Notes: generated by a model not told the origin, from the sequence alone. Positions 53,519 through 62,405 are shown, counted from the first letter of the stretch. The stretch is 64,000 nucleotides of DNA from Chondromyces crocatus (GCF_001189295.1 NZ_CP012159.1:9036501-9100500); one strand, 5' to 3'. Translations and numbers: made by a program.

Positions 53519-54172
53519 ATGCAGAACCTGGCGAAGAAGCTCGAGCCGGCGGTCGAGGCAATGCAACGCTCGGGGTACGTCGTGCGCGTCGAGGGACCGA
53601 CCTGCACGATCCGATGGGAGAACATCGAGTACCGCGCCCGGCGCGCCGTGAGCTGCCTCGTGGACCCCGAACTCGGAGATCGCGTGCTCTTCACGGTCAT
53701 CGAGGATGGCTCGGCGTGGGTCCTGGCCATCCTGGAGCGCGAAGAGGACACGCCTGCCGCCGTCTCGCTCGATCGTGACCTCACCATCCGGGTGCCGAAC
53801 GGCCGCTTCGACGTGGTGACGAGCGAAGGCGTGGGGATGACGACGACGGGCGACGTCTCGGTGGTGTCCCGGGGCGTCGAGGTGACGGCCGCAGTCGGGC
53901 GGCTGGGCCTCGACAGGTTGACGATGGCGGCTCGCGAGCTTCTGGCCGAGGTCTCGACGGCCAAGGTCCTCGCGGGGAGCATCGACTCGGTGCTCGACCG
54001 GGTGAGCCAGAAGGTGAAGCGCGCCTACCGCGTCGTCGAGGAGATGGATCATCTCCGGACGAAGCGCGCTGACTGGAGCGCCGAGAAGAGCCTTCATCTC
54101 CACGCCGAGAACGCCATCGTGAGCGCGACGGGCGTGGTGAAGGTGGACGGCGAGCACATCCACCTCGGCTGA
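53519..54172 (+). CDS. DUF3540 protein (injection-system tip accessory)
   Basis: 217 residues from the ATG at 53519, with GGAGG seven bases upstream; the longer open frame upstream overlaps the pentapeptide gene and is a shadow. Conserved features fit DUF3540: an N-terminal beta-sheet (RVEGPTCTIRWENIEYRARRAVSCLVDPELGDRVLF), ILEREED, a Gly/Val-rich strand region, and a C-terminal helix plus His-rich end (KSLHLHAENAIVSATG...GEHIHLG). Proteins of this family occur only beside VgrG, DUF2169 and PAAR-like genes. The C-terminal LHAENAIVSATGVVKVDGEHIHLG resembles the end of needle-like baseplate parts. Function in assembly inferred. Confidence 0.87.
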   Translation: MQNLAKKLEPAVEAMQRSGYVVRVEGPTCTIRWENIEYRARRAVSCLVDPELGDRVLFTVIEDGSAWVLAILEREEDTPAAVSLDRDLTIRVPNGRFDVVTSEGVGMTTTGDVSVVSRGVEVTAAVGRLGLDRLTMAARELLAEVSTAKVLAGSIDSVLDRVSQKVKRAYRVVEEMDHLRTKRADWSAEKSLHLHAENAIVSATGVVKVDGEHIHLG

Positions 54173-54195
54173 ACGACGGACGAGAGGAGACACCA

Positions 54196-54585
54196 ATGTT
54201 CGCGAACACGCAGATGATGGGCGTCGACATGGGGTTCCCCGACGTCTGTTTGACGCCTCCCGTGGCGGTCCCGATCCCCTACCCCAACATCGCGCTGGGT
54301 CCGATGACGGTCCCGGCCGTGTACAACGTGCTGATGTTCTGCGCCCCGGCGCACAACCTGTTCTCCACGGTGGTCATGACCAACGGTGACAACAGCGGTG
54401 TGATGCTGGGTGTCGCCTCCGGCATGGTGATGGGCCCGTCACGACGGCTCACCGGGGCGTTCACCGTCATCTGTGGCGGCGCGCCGCTGCAACGGCTGAC
54501 CAGCTTCGGGATCCAGAACAGCACCAACTGCCCTGGCGTGCGTATCGTTCCCAGTCAGCTCAACACGCTCGTCCTCGCGCCCTGA
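54196..54585 (+). CDS. DUF4150 (PAAR-like) spike-tip protein
   Basis: 129 residues; the ATG follows GAGAGGAGA. The sequence FANTQMMGVDMGFPDVCLTPP, PIPYPNIALG, VYNVLMFCAPAHNLFSTV and MTNGDNSGVMLGVASGMVMGPSR is characteristic of DUF4150, a PAAR-like family that caps VgrG spikes. It has no C-terminal toxin extension, so any effector must bind non-covalently or be encoded elsewhere. Last gene of the five-gene co-directional cluster. Confidence 0.92.
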   Translation: MFANTQMMGVDMGFPDVCLTPPVAVPIPYPNIALGPMTVPAVYNVLMFCAPAHNLFSTVVMTNGDNSGVMLGVASGMVMGPSRRLTGAFTVICGGAPLQRLTSFGIQNSTNCPGVRIVPSQLNTLVLAP

Positions 54586-54590
54586 CGATC

Positions 54591-55847
54591 TCAGAACGGT
54601 TTTCGCGCAGAGACCACATACTCGTACAGCTCTCGCTTCGAGGTCCGCTTGCGGATGGCGCGCACCTCGACGTGTTCGAGCCCTTCGGCCTCGAACAGCG
54701 ACGCGAAGACCCTCTCCACGGGGACCAGGACGTCGTAGAACTTCGAGTTGCCCACGATGTAGTGAGCGACGCCGCCCGGCTTGAGCACCGCCCGGAGCGA
54801 GGCGACGTGGCGCACCATGTCGTGGAAGTACTTGTGCACGTAGCGCGACAGGAGCGGGCTGCGTTCGGCGATGCGCGCGACCAGCTCGTCGAAGCCAGCG
54901 TGTGGGATCGCCCCGCTCCCCTCGGGCGACCACTTGCCGACATTGCTGGTCGCGCAGCCCCAGGTGCCGCCGATCGCTTGCCAGTCGAGTTCTCCGGCAG
55001 AGCGGCCGTCACAAAGGTAGCCGAGCCAGTACATGTAAGGCCGAAGCTCGCGGATGTAGCTCATCCGGTTGGGATAAGGCGGCGAGGTGATCACCACGTC
55101 GTAGCGGTCGGCGGGGAGCTGCTCCCGCAGATTCCGCGCGTCACAGAGCACCGCCTGGGGGGGTGTCGAGATGGGCGTGGAGGCGCTCCGAGCGACGCTC
55201 TCGACCGCGCCGTCCCACGCGACGGCGACGGCTTCGGCAGCGGCCACCGGCTCGACGACGGGTGCGGCTCCACGACCCCGAGCAAACGACATCGACTGGT
55301 GACCGAAGCTCACCTGGGCACGCTCGATCAGCGTACGGCAGAAGGCGACGAGCAGCAGATCGGGTACGGCTCGTCCTCCTTCGATGGGCTCTGCTGCGGC
55401 CGAGAGGGCGCGAATCGTGGCGAGCCCGCGTCCGAGCGCCGCCAGCGTCGCGTCGTCCCACCAGCGCTCGATGCGGTGGATCGGAGGCGTCCACGCTGCC
55501 GTCGCGGAGCGATCACGTATCGCCGAGACCACCGTCCTGGCGGTGCTCCGCAGCGCCGTCAGCTCGGTCTCCCTGTAGGAGCGCCCTTTCGCCTCGCACA
55601 GCCAGAGGAGGAACGGGTTGATGTCCGTGGTCTCGGCGCGGATACCTCGCTCGGCGCAGACCAGGGCGGTCGTCCCCGTGCCACAGAAGGGATCCAGCAC
55701 CTGGCTCTCTCGTGATGCCTCGGCCAGCAGCTCGCCGACGAGATGCACCGAGTACGCAGGTGTCAGGCGCAGCCAGCCATGGCGCGTCTCCCGCAGGTTC
55801 CCCTTGAAGGTGAGGTGATCGGAGCGCCGGAGCGCGGGAGGTTCCAT
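54591..55847 (-). CDS. DNA methyltransferase with TSPPY motif (N4-cytosine/N6-adenine type)
   Basis: 418 residues. The SAM-binding motif comes early as LDPFCGTGTTALVCAERG (about residues 50-67), followed by ETTDINPFLLWLCEAK, and the catalytic motif later as VITSPPYPNRMSYI (about residue 255), so the order differs from the other methyltransferase here. TSPPY is typical of N4-cytosine enzymes but also occurs in N6-adenine ones. The convergent injection-tip operon ends 5 bases away. No nuclease or specificity subunit is adjacent, so it is an orphan. An RNA or protein substrate is less likely. Confidence 0.82.
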   Translation of the reverse strand: MEPPALRRSDHLTFKGNLRETRHGWLRLTPAYSVHLVGELLAEASRESQVLDPFCGTGTTALVCAERGIRAETTDINPFLLWLCEAKGRSYRETELTALRSTARTVVSAIRDRSATAAWTPPIHRIERWWDDATLAALGRGLATIRALSAAAEPIEGGRAVPDLLLVAFCRTLIERAQVSFGHQSMSFARGRGAAPVVEPVAAAEAVAVAWDGAVESVARSASTPISTPPQAVLCDARNLREQLPADRYDVVITSPPYPNRMSYIRELRPYMYWLGYLCDGRSAGELDWQAIGGTWGCATSNVGKWSPEGSGAIPHAGFDELVARIAERSPLLSRYVHKYFHDMVRHVASLRAVLKPGGVAHYIVGNSKFYDVLVPVERVFASLFEAEGLEHVEVRAIRKRTSKRELYEYVVSARKPF

Positions 55848-56001
55848 GGCCGTCAGCTGGCCAACCTATCATCCCATCCTGCTGGGGGCTCGTCGGGGCG
55901 GCGGTTCTTGGAGGGCTGAGGCCACCGGGGAGTCCGAACGGGTGGAGAACATGCCGCGGTGGCCCTTCTCTCCCAGAGAGGGCCGCCCGCGAGCCCCGAA
56001 C

Positions 56002-57321
56002 TCAGGTGCCGTCCAGATAGGTCGCCAGGTGCCGATCACGAGACCGTGATCGCAGCTTCTCGAGCGCCTTGGACTCGATCTGGCGGATACGCTCTCGGCT
56101 CAACGAGAAGGAGCGCCCGATCTCCTCGAGCGTGTGGTCCGTCTCTCCATCGAGCCCATAACGGAGCCGCAGCACTTCGCGCTCGCGCGGGGTCAGGCCT
56201 TCGAGGAGATCGCGCGTCTGCTCCATCATCCGGCGCTGCGCGAGGGCCTCGTCCGGCGTCACCGTGTCGCTCGGGAGGAAGTCGCCGTAACGGGCGTCTC
56301 CCTCCTCGTCGATCGGCGCATCCAGGCTGATGGGCTCCATCGAGAGATCTCGGACGGCCTTGACCTTGGCGAGCGGGAGCCCGCTGTGCTCCGCGATCTC
56401 CTCCGGAGACGGCTCCCGCGCGTGCTCCTGGGACAGGGCTTTGCGCGAGCGCAGGACCTTGCGGCGGCTGTCCGCGAGGTGGACCGGCATCTTCACGATG
56501 CGGCCCTGGTAAAGGAGCGCTCTCTCGATCGCCTGCTTGATCCACCACCCGGCGTAGGTGCTGAAGCGGTAGCCCCGGCGGTAGTCGAACTTGTCCGCCG
56601 CGCGCATCAACCCGAGGTTGCCCTCCTGCACCAGGTCGAGCAGGGGCACACCACGGCGCTGGTAGTGGCGAGCCGTCGCCATCACGAGCCGCAGGTTGGC
56701 TTGCACCAGCTCGGCCTTGGCGCGAGCCGAGCCGGCGCGCGCCTTGGAGAATGCACGGAGCGTCGACGTCGCCCCTTCGCTCTCGGGGCTGCCCGAGCGC
56801 GCGACATCGCGGAGGGCCTGGGTGATCCGATCGCCGACCGAGGGATCGAGGCGCACCTCGCACAACCCAGCCGCGAGTCCTTCGAGCGCTGCCTCCGCAT
56901 TCGAACCAGTCAAGGTCATGACCGAGCGCGCGAGCTGAAGGAGCTGCGCGAGGCGCAGCGGCGCAGCCTGACCTGCAGGGTCATCCGCATCCGGGTTGAG
57001 CAGGAGGTCCTGGATCACCACCCGGCCTGCCTGCACGTCGTCCGCCAGGCTGGCGAGCACGCGCAGCGCGATCGGCGAACGAACCCACGTCCGGAGAGAG
57101 GCATCTTCGGCCGCCTCGATCCGTCGCCCGAGATCGATCTCCCCATCCCGGGTGAGCGGCTGGCTGCCCGAGAGCTCCGCGAGATACAGGTCCGTGGCGT
57201 CAGGGGAGGCGAAGTCGGGCTCGACCTCCCGTTCGCGCAGGGCACGCACGCGCGACGCCGGCGAGCTGCCAGCCAGGGCCTCAGCCAGCGACGACACCGG
57301 TCCCCGATTTTCTTGCTCCAT
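56002..57321 (-). CDS. group-2 RNA polymerase sigma-70 factor (RpoD-like, not the housekeeping copy)
   Basis: 439 residues from the ATG at 57321 (MEQENRG); a GTG at 57429 would add 36 residues. Regions in order: 1.2 (DATDLYLAELSG...LTRDGEIDLGRRIEAAED), a spacer of about 130 residues, 2.1-2.4 (NLRLVMATARHYQRRGVPLLDLVQEGNLGLMRAADKFDYRRGYRFSTYAGWWIKQAIERAL), 3 (REPSPEEIAEHSGL...MEPISLDAP) and 4 (LTPREREVLRLRYGLDGETDHTLEEIGRSFSLSRERIRQIE). Lack of a long region 1.1 and the shortness suggest an alternative sigma of the SigA-like group 2, common in myxobacteria. No anti-sigma gene is adjacent. Confidence 0.92.
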   Translation of the reverse strand: MEQENRGPVSSLAEALAGSSPASRVRALREREVEPDFASPDATDLYLAELSGSQPLTRDGEIDLGRRIEAAEDASLRTWVRSPIALRVLASLADDVQAGRVVIQDLLLNPDADDPAGQAAPLRLAQLLQLARSVMTLTGSNAEAALEGLAAGLCEVRLDPSVGDRITQALRDVARSGSPESEGATSTLRAFSKARAGSARAKAELVQANLRLVMATARHYQRRGVPLLDLVQEGNLGLMRAADKFDYRRGYRFSTYAGWWIKQAIERALLYQGRIVKMPVHLADSRRKVLRSRKALSQEHAREPSPEEIAEHSGLPLAKVKAVRDLSMEPISLDAPIDEEGDARYGDFLPSDTVTPDEALAQRRMMEQTRDLLEGLTPREREVLRLRYGLDGETDHTLEEIGRSFSLSRERIRQIESKALEKLRSRSRDRHLATYLDGT

Positions 57322-57822
57322 CGACGGGCGCAGCGTGGCGCTGCTCCCAGCGTGGGCCTCGAGCTCGGACTCGTTCCTGTGCAACTCGCCCTGTCGGAGC
57401 GAGATCGATGACTTGGTCTTCAATGCCACATGAGGAGCGCTGCGTTCACCTGGCGCGAGCGGAACACAGCGGATCGGGGTGTCAGATGCGCCTAGAAAAG
57501 AGGGTAGTTCAACCACACACCTTCCGGAAGTGGCAAGAAAGAAGTCTCCTTGACGCGCAGATCCGACTGCGGTTTCCGAACGACTTCGAGCGCTCCACGC
57601 GACCGGCTTCAGCGCTCGTCGGCGCGCGCTGATTCTGCGCGTTTCAGCAGCCGGAAGACGTCGACACACACAGCCGACCTCTTCCTCCCACGTGGAGATG
57701 GCCTCCTCCCACGTGGAGATGGCGGAGGTCGGCAACGCGCTACGCACATCGCCCCCGGTCCCCCGAGGTCCCTCGGGGAGCGGGGGCGCGGATACCCCGT
57801 TCGAACGTGTCGCTTCGGGAGG
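57322..57822. other. intergenic region with a 21-bp direct repeat
   Basis: About 500 bases separate the sigma-factor gene and the SDR gene (both minus strand). The minus frame remains open through most of it, but I judge it non-coding apart from possible N-terminal extensions. Two copies of CCTCCCACGTGGAGATGGC lie 21 bases apart (57684-57702 and 57705-57723), each with a central CACGTG palindrome, a good candidate for a regulator-binding site. Confidence 0.55.
57683..57723. repeat. 21-bp direct repeat containing a CACGTG core
   Basis: The two copies are nearly identical and directly adjacent (period 21). The core CTCCCACGTGGAG is close to a perfect palindrome. The site is 360 bases upstream of the sigma-factor ATG and just beyond the 3' end of the SDR gene. 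Confidence 0.7.
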
Positions 57823-58578
57823 TCAGTACCCCTGCGCCGTCGGGCGCACGACGATCTCGTTCACATCCACGTCGCCCGGCTGCTCGATGGCAAAGGCGAT
57901 CGCTCGCGCGACGGCGGCTGCGGGAAGGATCTCTCGCCGGTAATCCTGGATCACTCGCTGCTTCATTTCCGGATCGGAAATGCTCTCGGCGAGCTCGGAT
58001 TCGGTGGCACCAGGCGAGACGAGGGTGACCCGGATGTCACGGCCGATTTCCTGGCGCAGCCCTTCGGAGAGGGCCCTCACCGCGAACTTGGACGCGCAGT
58101 AGACGGCGGCCGCGGGCACCACGACAAGCCCTGCGACGGACGAGATGTTGACGAACTGACCCGCCCCTTGCTTCTTCATGAAGGGTAGCGCGGCCGCGAT
58201 CCCGTAGAGCACACCCTTGATGTTCACGTCGATCGTACGGTCCCACTCGTCGACCTTCAGATGCTCGACGAGAGACAGCGGCATGACGCCCGCATTGTTC
58301 ACGAGCACGTCGATGCGCCCGGTGCGCTGCACCGCGAACTGCACGAAGGCCTCCACCTGCTCGCGCCGGGTGACATCGAGTGGGTGGATCTCTGCCTTGC
58401 CACCTCCCTCTCGAATGGCCGCCGCGATCGATTCCAGCCGCTCCGTGCGACGGGCGCCGAGCACGACGTGAGCCCCTCTCTCTGCGAGGAGCCTCGCCGC
58501 GGCCTCACCGATGCCGCTGCTCGCTCCCGTGATTGCAATGGTCTTCCCTTGAATGCCGCTCATCTGAATGCCGCTCAT
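57823..58578 (-). CDS. short-chain dehydrogenase/reductase (classical)
   Basis: 251 residues from the ATG at 58578; MSGIQ is duplicated at the N-terminus so the ATG at 58563 is an alternative. It has TGASSGIGEAAA, NNAGVMPLS, catalytic Ser in NISSVAG, YCASK with the catalytic Tyr/Lys, and SPGATESELAESI. This matches the YdfG/serine-3-dehydrogenase-like group that acts on small hydroxy compounds with NADP; the substrate is not predictable. A LysR gene is transcribed divergently 262 bases away, a standard regulator-target pair. Confidence 0.92.
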   Translation of the reverse strand: MSGIQMSGIQGKTIAITGASSGIGEAAARLLAERGAHVVLGARRTERLESIAAAIREGGGKAEIHPLDVTRREQVEAFVQFAVQRTGRIDVLVNNAGVMPLSLVEHLKVDEWDRTIDVNIKGVLYGIAAALPFMKKQGAGQFVNISSVAGLVVVPAAAVYCASKFAVRALSEGLRQEIGRDIRVTLVSPGATESELAESISDPEMKQRVIQDYRREILPAAAVARAIAFAIEQPGDVDVNEIVVRPTAQGY

Positions 58579-58840
58579 CGAGGTTCTCCTGCTGCCATGG
58601 GTCGCCGGTGCTCTCGTCGGGGTGGCGACGAGCGCGAACCGAGCCTGGTCGAGCGTTTCCCGGCGCGCTCCAGCGCGATCGCCGGAGCACACACGAATGT
58701 CGCGGTGTGCCGGCGTCGATCACCAGTGCGCGTGGTGCTCGCGATGCGACGGGCCCCAGGGCCCATCTGCCGATCACCCTACGGCCTTGACCGACCATCG
58801 CACCAACGCCTAATGGTCACTCTCAGCGTGACAGGAAGTC
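58579..58840. promoter_or_regulatory. divergent SDR/LysR control region with a GTCAC-N7-GTGAC dyad
   Basis: 262 bases between the two divergent starts. A perfect inverted repeat GTCAC (58816-58820) / GTGAC (58828-58832) sits eight bases before the LysR ATG, in the position where LysR proteins usually bind to repress themselves. No promoter boxes were assigned. Confidence 0.5.
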
Positions 58841-59749
58841 ATGACGACGTTTGATCCACGCTTGCTGAACGGGATCGGAGTCCTCGTCGCCGTCGTGGAA
58901 GCTGGCAATTTCGTGCGCGCCGCGGAGGCGCTGCACATGACCCAGTCAGGCGTCAGCCGCGCGGTGGCACGCCTGGAACAGCGCCTCGGAGTGCGCTTGT
59001 TTCATCGCACCGCGCGCGCGGTGCACCTCACGGAGGAGGGGCGCCGGTTCCACGACGATGTCGCGCCCTTGCTCACCGGGTTGGAGGATGCGGCCCACCA
59101 GGCCGCAGGGGCCTCGGCTTCCGCTCGTGGGAAGCTGAGCGTCAACGTCGACGCGACGTTCGGCCATTACATCCTCTCGCCGCGCATAGGCGCATTCCTT
59201 GCTGCACACCCGGAACTCTCGGTAGATCTCCTCATCCGGGATCGGATGGGAGATCTCGACGCGGACGGGTTCGATGTCGCCGTCCGCTTCGGCGAACCGG
59301 AGCCGTCGAGCCTCACCTGCAAGCTTCTGTCGCAATCACGGGTCGTGACCTGCGCCTCTCCTGCGTACGTCGCTCGGCGGGGCCGCCCCGCACGGCCTCG
59401 ATCCCTGGTCGACGACGGCCACGAGTGTCTCCTCTTCCGCAACCCCAGCACCGGGCGCCCTTTCGCGTGGGAGTTCCACCGTCGGAAAAAGGTGGTGCCC
59501 GTACCCGTGACCGGCCGGCTCGCCACCAACGACGTGAACAGCCTGATGGCGGCTTGCCTCGGAGGTCATGGGGTCTCCCAGTTCCTCGAGATCTGTGTGC
59601 GGGAGATGTTCGAGGACGGCAGGTTGATCCAGCTCCTCCCCGACTGGGCGGAGGAGCGCTTCCCCCTCTACGCGTACCACCGGTCGCGGAAGCTCCCCCC
59701 GGCCAAGGTCCGTGCGTTCCTGGACTACGTCGTCGAGTTGACCCGTTGA
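58841..59749 (+). CDS. LysR-family transcriptional regulator
   Basis: 302 residues, the standard length. The N-terminal winged helix-turn-helix reads AVVEAGNFVRAAEALHMTQSGVSRAVARLEQRLGVRLFHRT. The C-terminal effector domain (about 95-295) includes VNVDATFGHYILSPRIGAFL, DLDADGFDVAVRFG and the late GHGVSQFLEI. It belongs to the AaeR/CrgA-like subgroup that often controls divergently transcribed oxidoreductases, here the SDR. Ligand unknown. Confidence 0.94.
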   Translation: MTTFDPRLLNGIGVLVAVVEAGNFVRAAEALHMTQSGVSRAVARLEQRLGVRLFHRTARAVHLTEEGRRFHDDVAPLLTGLEDAAHQAAGASASARGKLSVNVDATFGHYILSPRIGAFLAAHPELSVDLLIRDRMGDLDADGFDVAVRFGEPEPSSLTCKLLSQSRVVTCASPAYVARRGRPARPRSLVDDGHECLLFRNPSTGRPFAWEFHRRKKVVPVPVTGRLATNDVNSLMAACLGGHGVSQFLEICVREMFEDGRLIQLLPDWAEERFPLYAYHRSRKLPPAKVRAFLDYVVELTR

Positions 59750-59876
59750 ATGCCGAGCCAGAGCGCGGATGAGGCGGGATGGTTCCTCGAAAACCTGACA
59801 TGCTCGTGTCACGACGGCACTGCAGGCTCGCAGTGTCAGGGACGCGCTGGCGCGACGAGAGACGAGGAAGAAGGGC

Positions 59877-62405
59877 GTGAACCGCAAGGAAGACGAATGG
59901 CTCTGGGGCTGGGATCCCACGCCTGGCATCGTCTCGGTGTGGGCCGAGCCCGAGGGACGGGCCATCGTCTGGCGGCGCCTCCCGGAGACGGACGCCCTCG
60001 TTCGAGAGGACCTGTCTTTTCGCCCCTGGCTGCTCCTCGCTTCCTTGGAGGACCTCGGCCACCTCGGCGCACGGCTGCGGCCCGAGGGGGACGGGCCAGC
60101 GCCGCATCGGGTGACGTACCAGGAGCTGGAAGGACCGGGCGCGCTCCGCTACGTCATCCGCGCCGACGACGGCCGCACCCTCTCGTCCGCCATCCTGCAA
60201 GGCGCGGCGAGACGCCTCGGCCGACCGCTCCAGCACCTGCGCGACCTCCCTCCCGAGGTGGTGTTCGTGATGCCGCCCGAGGAGCAGTACCTGATCGCTT
60301 CCGGCCGCACGTACTTCCGGGACCTGCCCTTCGATGCGCTGCACCGCTTGCAGTTCGACCTGGAGACCACCGGCCTCGATCCCGAGCACGATCGCATCTT
60401 CCTGGTGGCGCTCCGCGCTCCGGATGGCAGCACCGAGGTCCTCGAGGTGCACGGCGACGAGGACGACGACGAGGCAGAGGCCGACCTGCTCGGGCGGCTC
60501 GTCGCCCGGATCCAGGCCTGGGATCCCGACGTCATCGAGAACCACAACCTCCACGGCTTCGATCTTCCCTTCCTCGCCCGCCGCGCCCAGCACCTCGGCG
60601 TGCCGCTCGCGCTGGGCCGAGCGGGCGCGCCAGGCCTCCGGCAGCGCCCCTCGGCGCGCGGTGCCTCGCTGGGCGGCAGGAGCGACGCTCCTGCGACGAA
60701 CGGGGCGGCTCCAGGCCAGAACGGCGGCGCTCGCACCGATCGACAGCGCCGGACACGCTACACCGTGCCCGGGCGCGAGCTGATCGACACCATGGACGCC
60801 GTCCTGCGCCACGACTTCTCCGCGCGGGATCTCCCCGGCCATGGCCTCAAGGCGGTCGCCAGACACTTCGGCCTGGCGGGGCCCGACCGTGAACTCATCA
60901 CCGGCGCCCGGATCCACCACGTCTTCCGGACCGACCCCGAGCGGGTCCGACGGTATGCCTGCGATGACGTCAAGGAGGCCGCCGGCCTCGCGCGTCTGCT
61001 CGGCGGCGCAGCGTTCGCCCTCGCGCGCATGGCGCCACGCCGCTACGAGCGCCTCGCGGACGCGGGAGCAGCCACGGGCGTGCTGGATCCGCTCCTCGTC
61101 CGGGCGTATCTACGGGCTGGGGCCGCGCTCCCCGCCCACGAGCCGGGCGATGGCACTTCACACAGCGGCGCAGCGCTCCACCTGTTCGCCACCGGCGTGG
61201 CGAAGCACGTGGTGAAGGCCGACGTGGCGAGCCTCTACCCCTCCCTGATGCGGGAGTACCGCATCGGCCCGCGCCGGGACCGCCTCGGCGTGCTCCTCGC
61301 GCTGGTCGATCGCCTCGTCGACCAGCGCCTCGACGCCAAGGCGCGGGCCCGCGCGGCGCTTCCCGGCTCCCCCGAGCGCCATACCCACGAGGCCCTCTCC
61401 GCCGCGATGAAGCTCGTCGTCAACTCCGCCTACGGCTACCTGGGCGCCGTCGGCCTCACCCGCTTCGCCGACGTCCACGCCGCGAACGAGGTCACCCGGC
61501 ACGGCCGCGAGGTGCTGGGCCTCCTCTGCCGAGAGCTGGCCGCCCGCGGGGTCACCTTGCTCGAAGCCGACACGGACGGGGTGTACTTCTCCGTCCCGCC
61601 AGCCTGGGAGGAGGCCGACGAGCGGCGCGTCGTCTCCGAGGTCGCGGCCCTGCTCCCTCCCCGCGTGCACCTCGAATTCGACGGTCGCTACGCCGCGATG
61701 CTCTCGCACGAGCCGAAGAACTACGCGCTCCAGCCCTACGACGGACCGCTCCTCCTGCGCGGCGTGGCGTTCCGATCCAGGCGGGCGGAGCCCTTCGGGG
61801 AGGACTTTCTGCGGCGCGCGCTGCGCTGTCTTCTGGCCGGAGACATCCCTGGCGTCAGGGAAGCCTACATCAGCACCGTGCTCGCCTTGCGTCGCCGGAC
61901 GATCCCGACCCACGAGGTGGCGTCCCGCGTCCGGCTCACCAAGGCGTCGAGCCAGTACATCGCCACGCGCACGCGCCGGCGCGAGCTGCCCTACGAGGCC
62001 ATGCTGGCGAATGGCCGCACCCACTGGTCCATCGGGGAGCGCATCCGTGTGTACCGCGCGACGGGAGGGCGTGCCGGTCTCTTGCCGACGCCCGCAACCG
62101 AGGAGAGCGAGCAAGAGGACGGCGACGCCCTCGAGGGCCGGCAGGGCTCGGAGCGCACCTCGCGTGATCCGCGGGACTATGACGTCGAGTACTACACACG
62201 GCAGCTGCGCGAGACCTTCGCGGCCCGGCTGGCGCGCGCGCTGACCCCGGCAGATTTCGCGGCGGTCTTCGACGATCCCGGACAACCGTCGCTCTTCACG
62301 CCATGCCTCTCGGGGGCCCGGCCCATTCTCACCGTCCTGCAAGAGCCCCAGGAGCATCGCGACGAGGCAGAATCGCCTGTCGAGACCACCGCGACCCCGG
62401 GCTGA
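59877..62405 (+). CDS. family-B DNA polymerase with 3'-5' exonuclease
   Basis: 842 residues from a GTG start preceded by GAAGAAGGGC. The exonuclease has Exo I (FDLETTGLD), Exo II (NHNLHGFDLPFL) and Exo III (YACDDV). A polymerase domain follows with DVASLYPSLM, KLVVNSAYGYLGA and EADTDGVYFS; the last keeps both Asp of motif C but has Ala where most family-B enzymes have Tyr, and KNYAL follows. The enzyme resembles archaeal/Pol II-like PolB of deltaproteobacteria, not phage-type protein-primed enzymes. A low-complexity loop (about 255-290, Ala/Gly/Arg-rich) interrupts the exonuclease. Likely repair or lesion synthesis. It stands alone. Confidence 0.93.
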   Translation: MNRKEDEWLWGWDPTPGIVSVWAEPEGRAIVWRRLPETDALVREDLSFRPWLLLASLEDLGHLGARLRPEGDGPAPHRVTYQELEGPGALRYVIRADDGRTLSSAILQGAARRLGRPLQHLRDLPPEVVFVMPPEEQYLIASGRTYFRDLPFDALHRLQFDLETTGLDPEHDRIFLVALRAPDGSTEVLEVHGDEDDDEAEADLLGRLVARIQAWDPDVIENHNLHGFDLPFLARRAQHLGVPLALGRAGAPGLRQRPSARGASLGGRSDAPATNGAAPGQNGGARTDRQRRTRYTVPGRELIDTMDAVLRHDFSARDLPGHGLKAVARHFGLAGPDRELITGARIHHVFRTDPERVRRYACDDVKEAAGLARLLGGAAFALARMAPRRYERLADAGAATGVLDPLLVRAYLRAGAALPAHEPGDGTSHSGAALHLFATGVAKHVVKADVASLYPSLMREYRIGPRRDRLGVLLALVDRLVDQRLDAKARARAALPGSPERHTHEALSAAMKLVVNSAYGYLGAVGLTRFADVHAANEVTRHGREVLGLLCRELAARGVTLLEADTDGVYFSVPPAWEEADERRVVSEVAALLPPRVHLEFDGRYAAMLSHEPKNYALQPYDGPLLLRGVAFRSRRAEPFGEDFLRRALRCLLAGDIPGVREAYISTVLALRRRTIPTHEVASRVRLTKASSQYIATRTRRRELPYEAMLANGRTHWSIGERIRVYRATGGRAGLLPTPATEESEQEDGDALEGRQGSERTSRDPRDYDVEYYTRQLRETFAARLARALTPADFAAVFDDPGQPSLFTPCLSGARPILTVLQEPQEHRDEAESPVETTATPG

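Noticed and set aside
47261-54585. A complete type VI secretion locus.
   Set aside because: Only tip-associated genes are visible; no sheath (TssB/C), Hcp, ClpV or membrane-complex genes are in the window.
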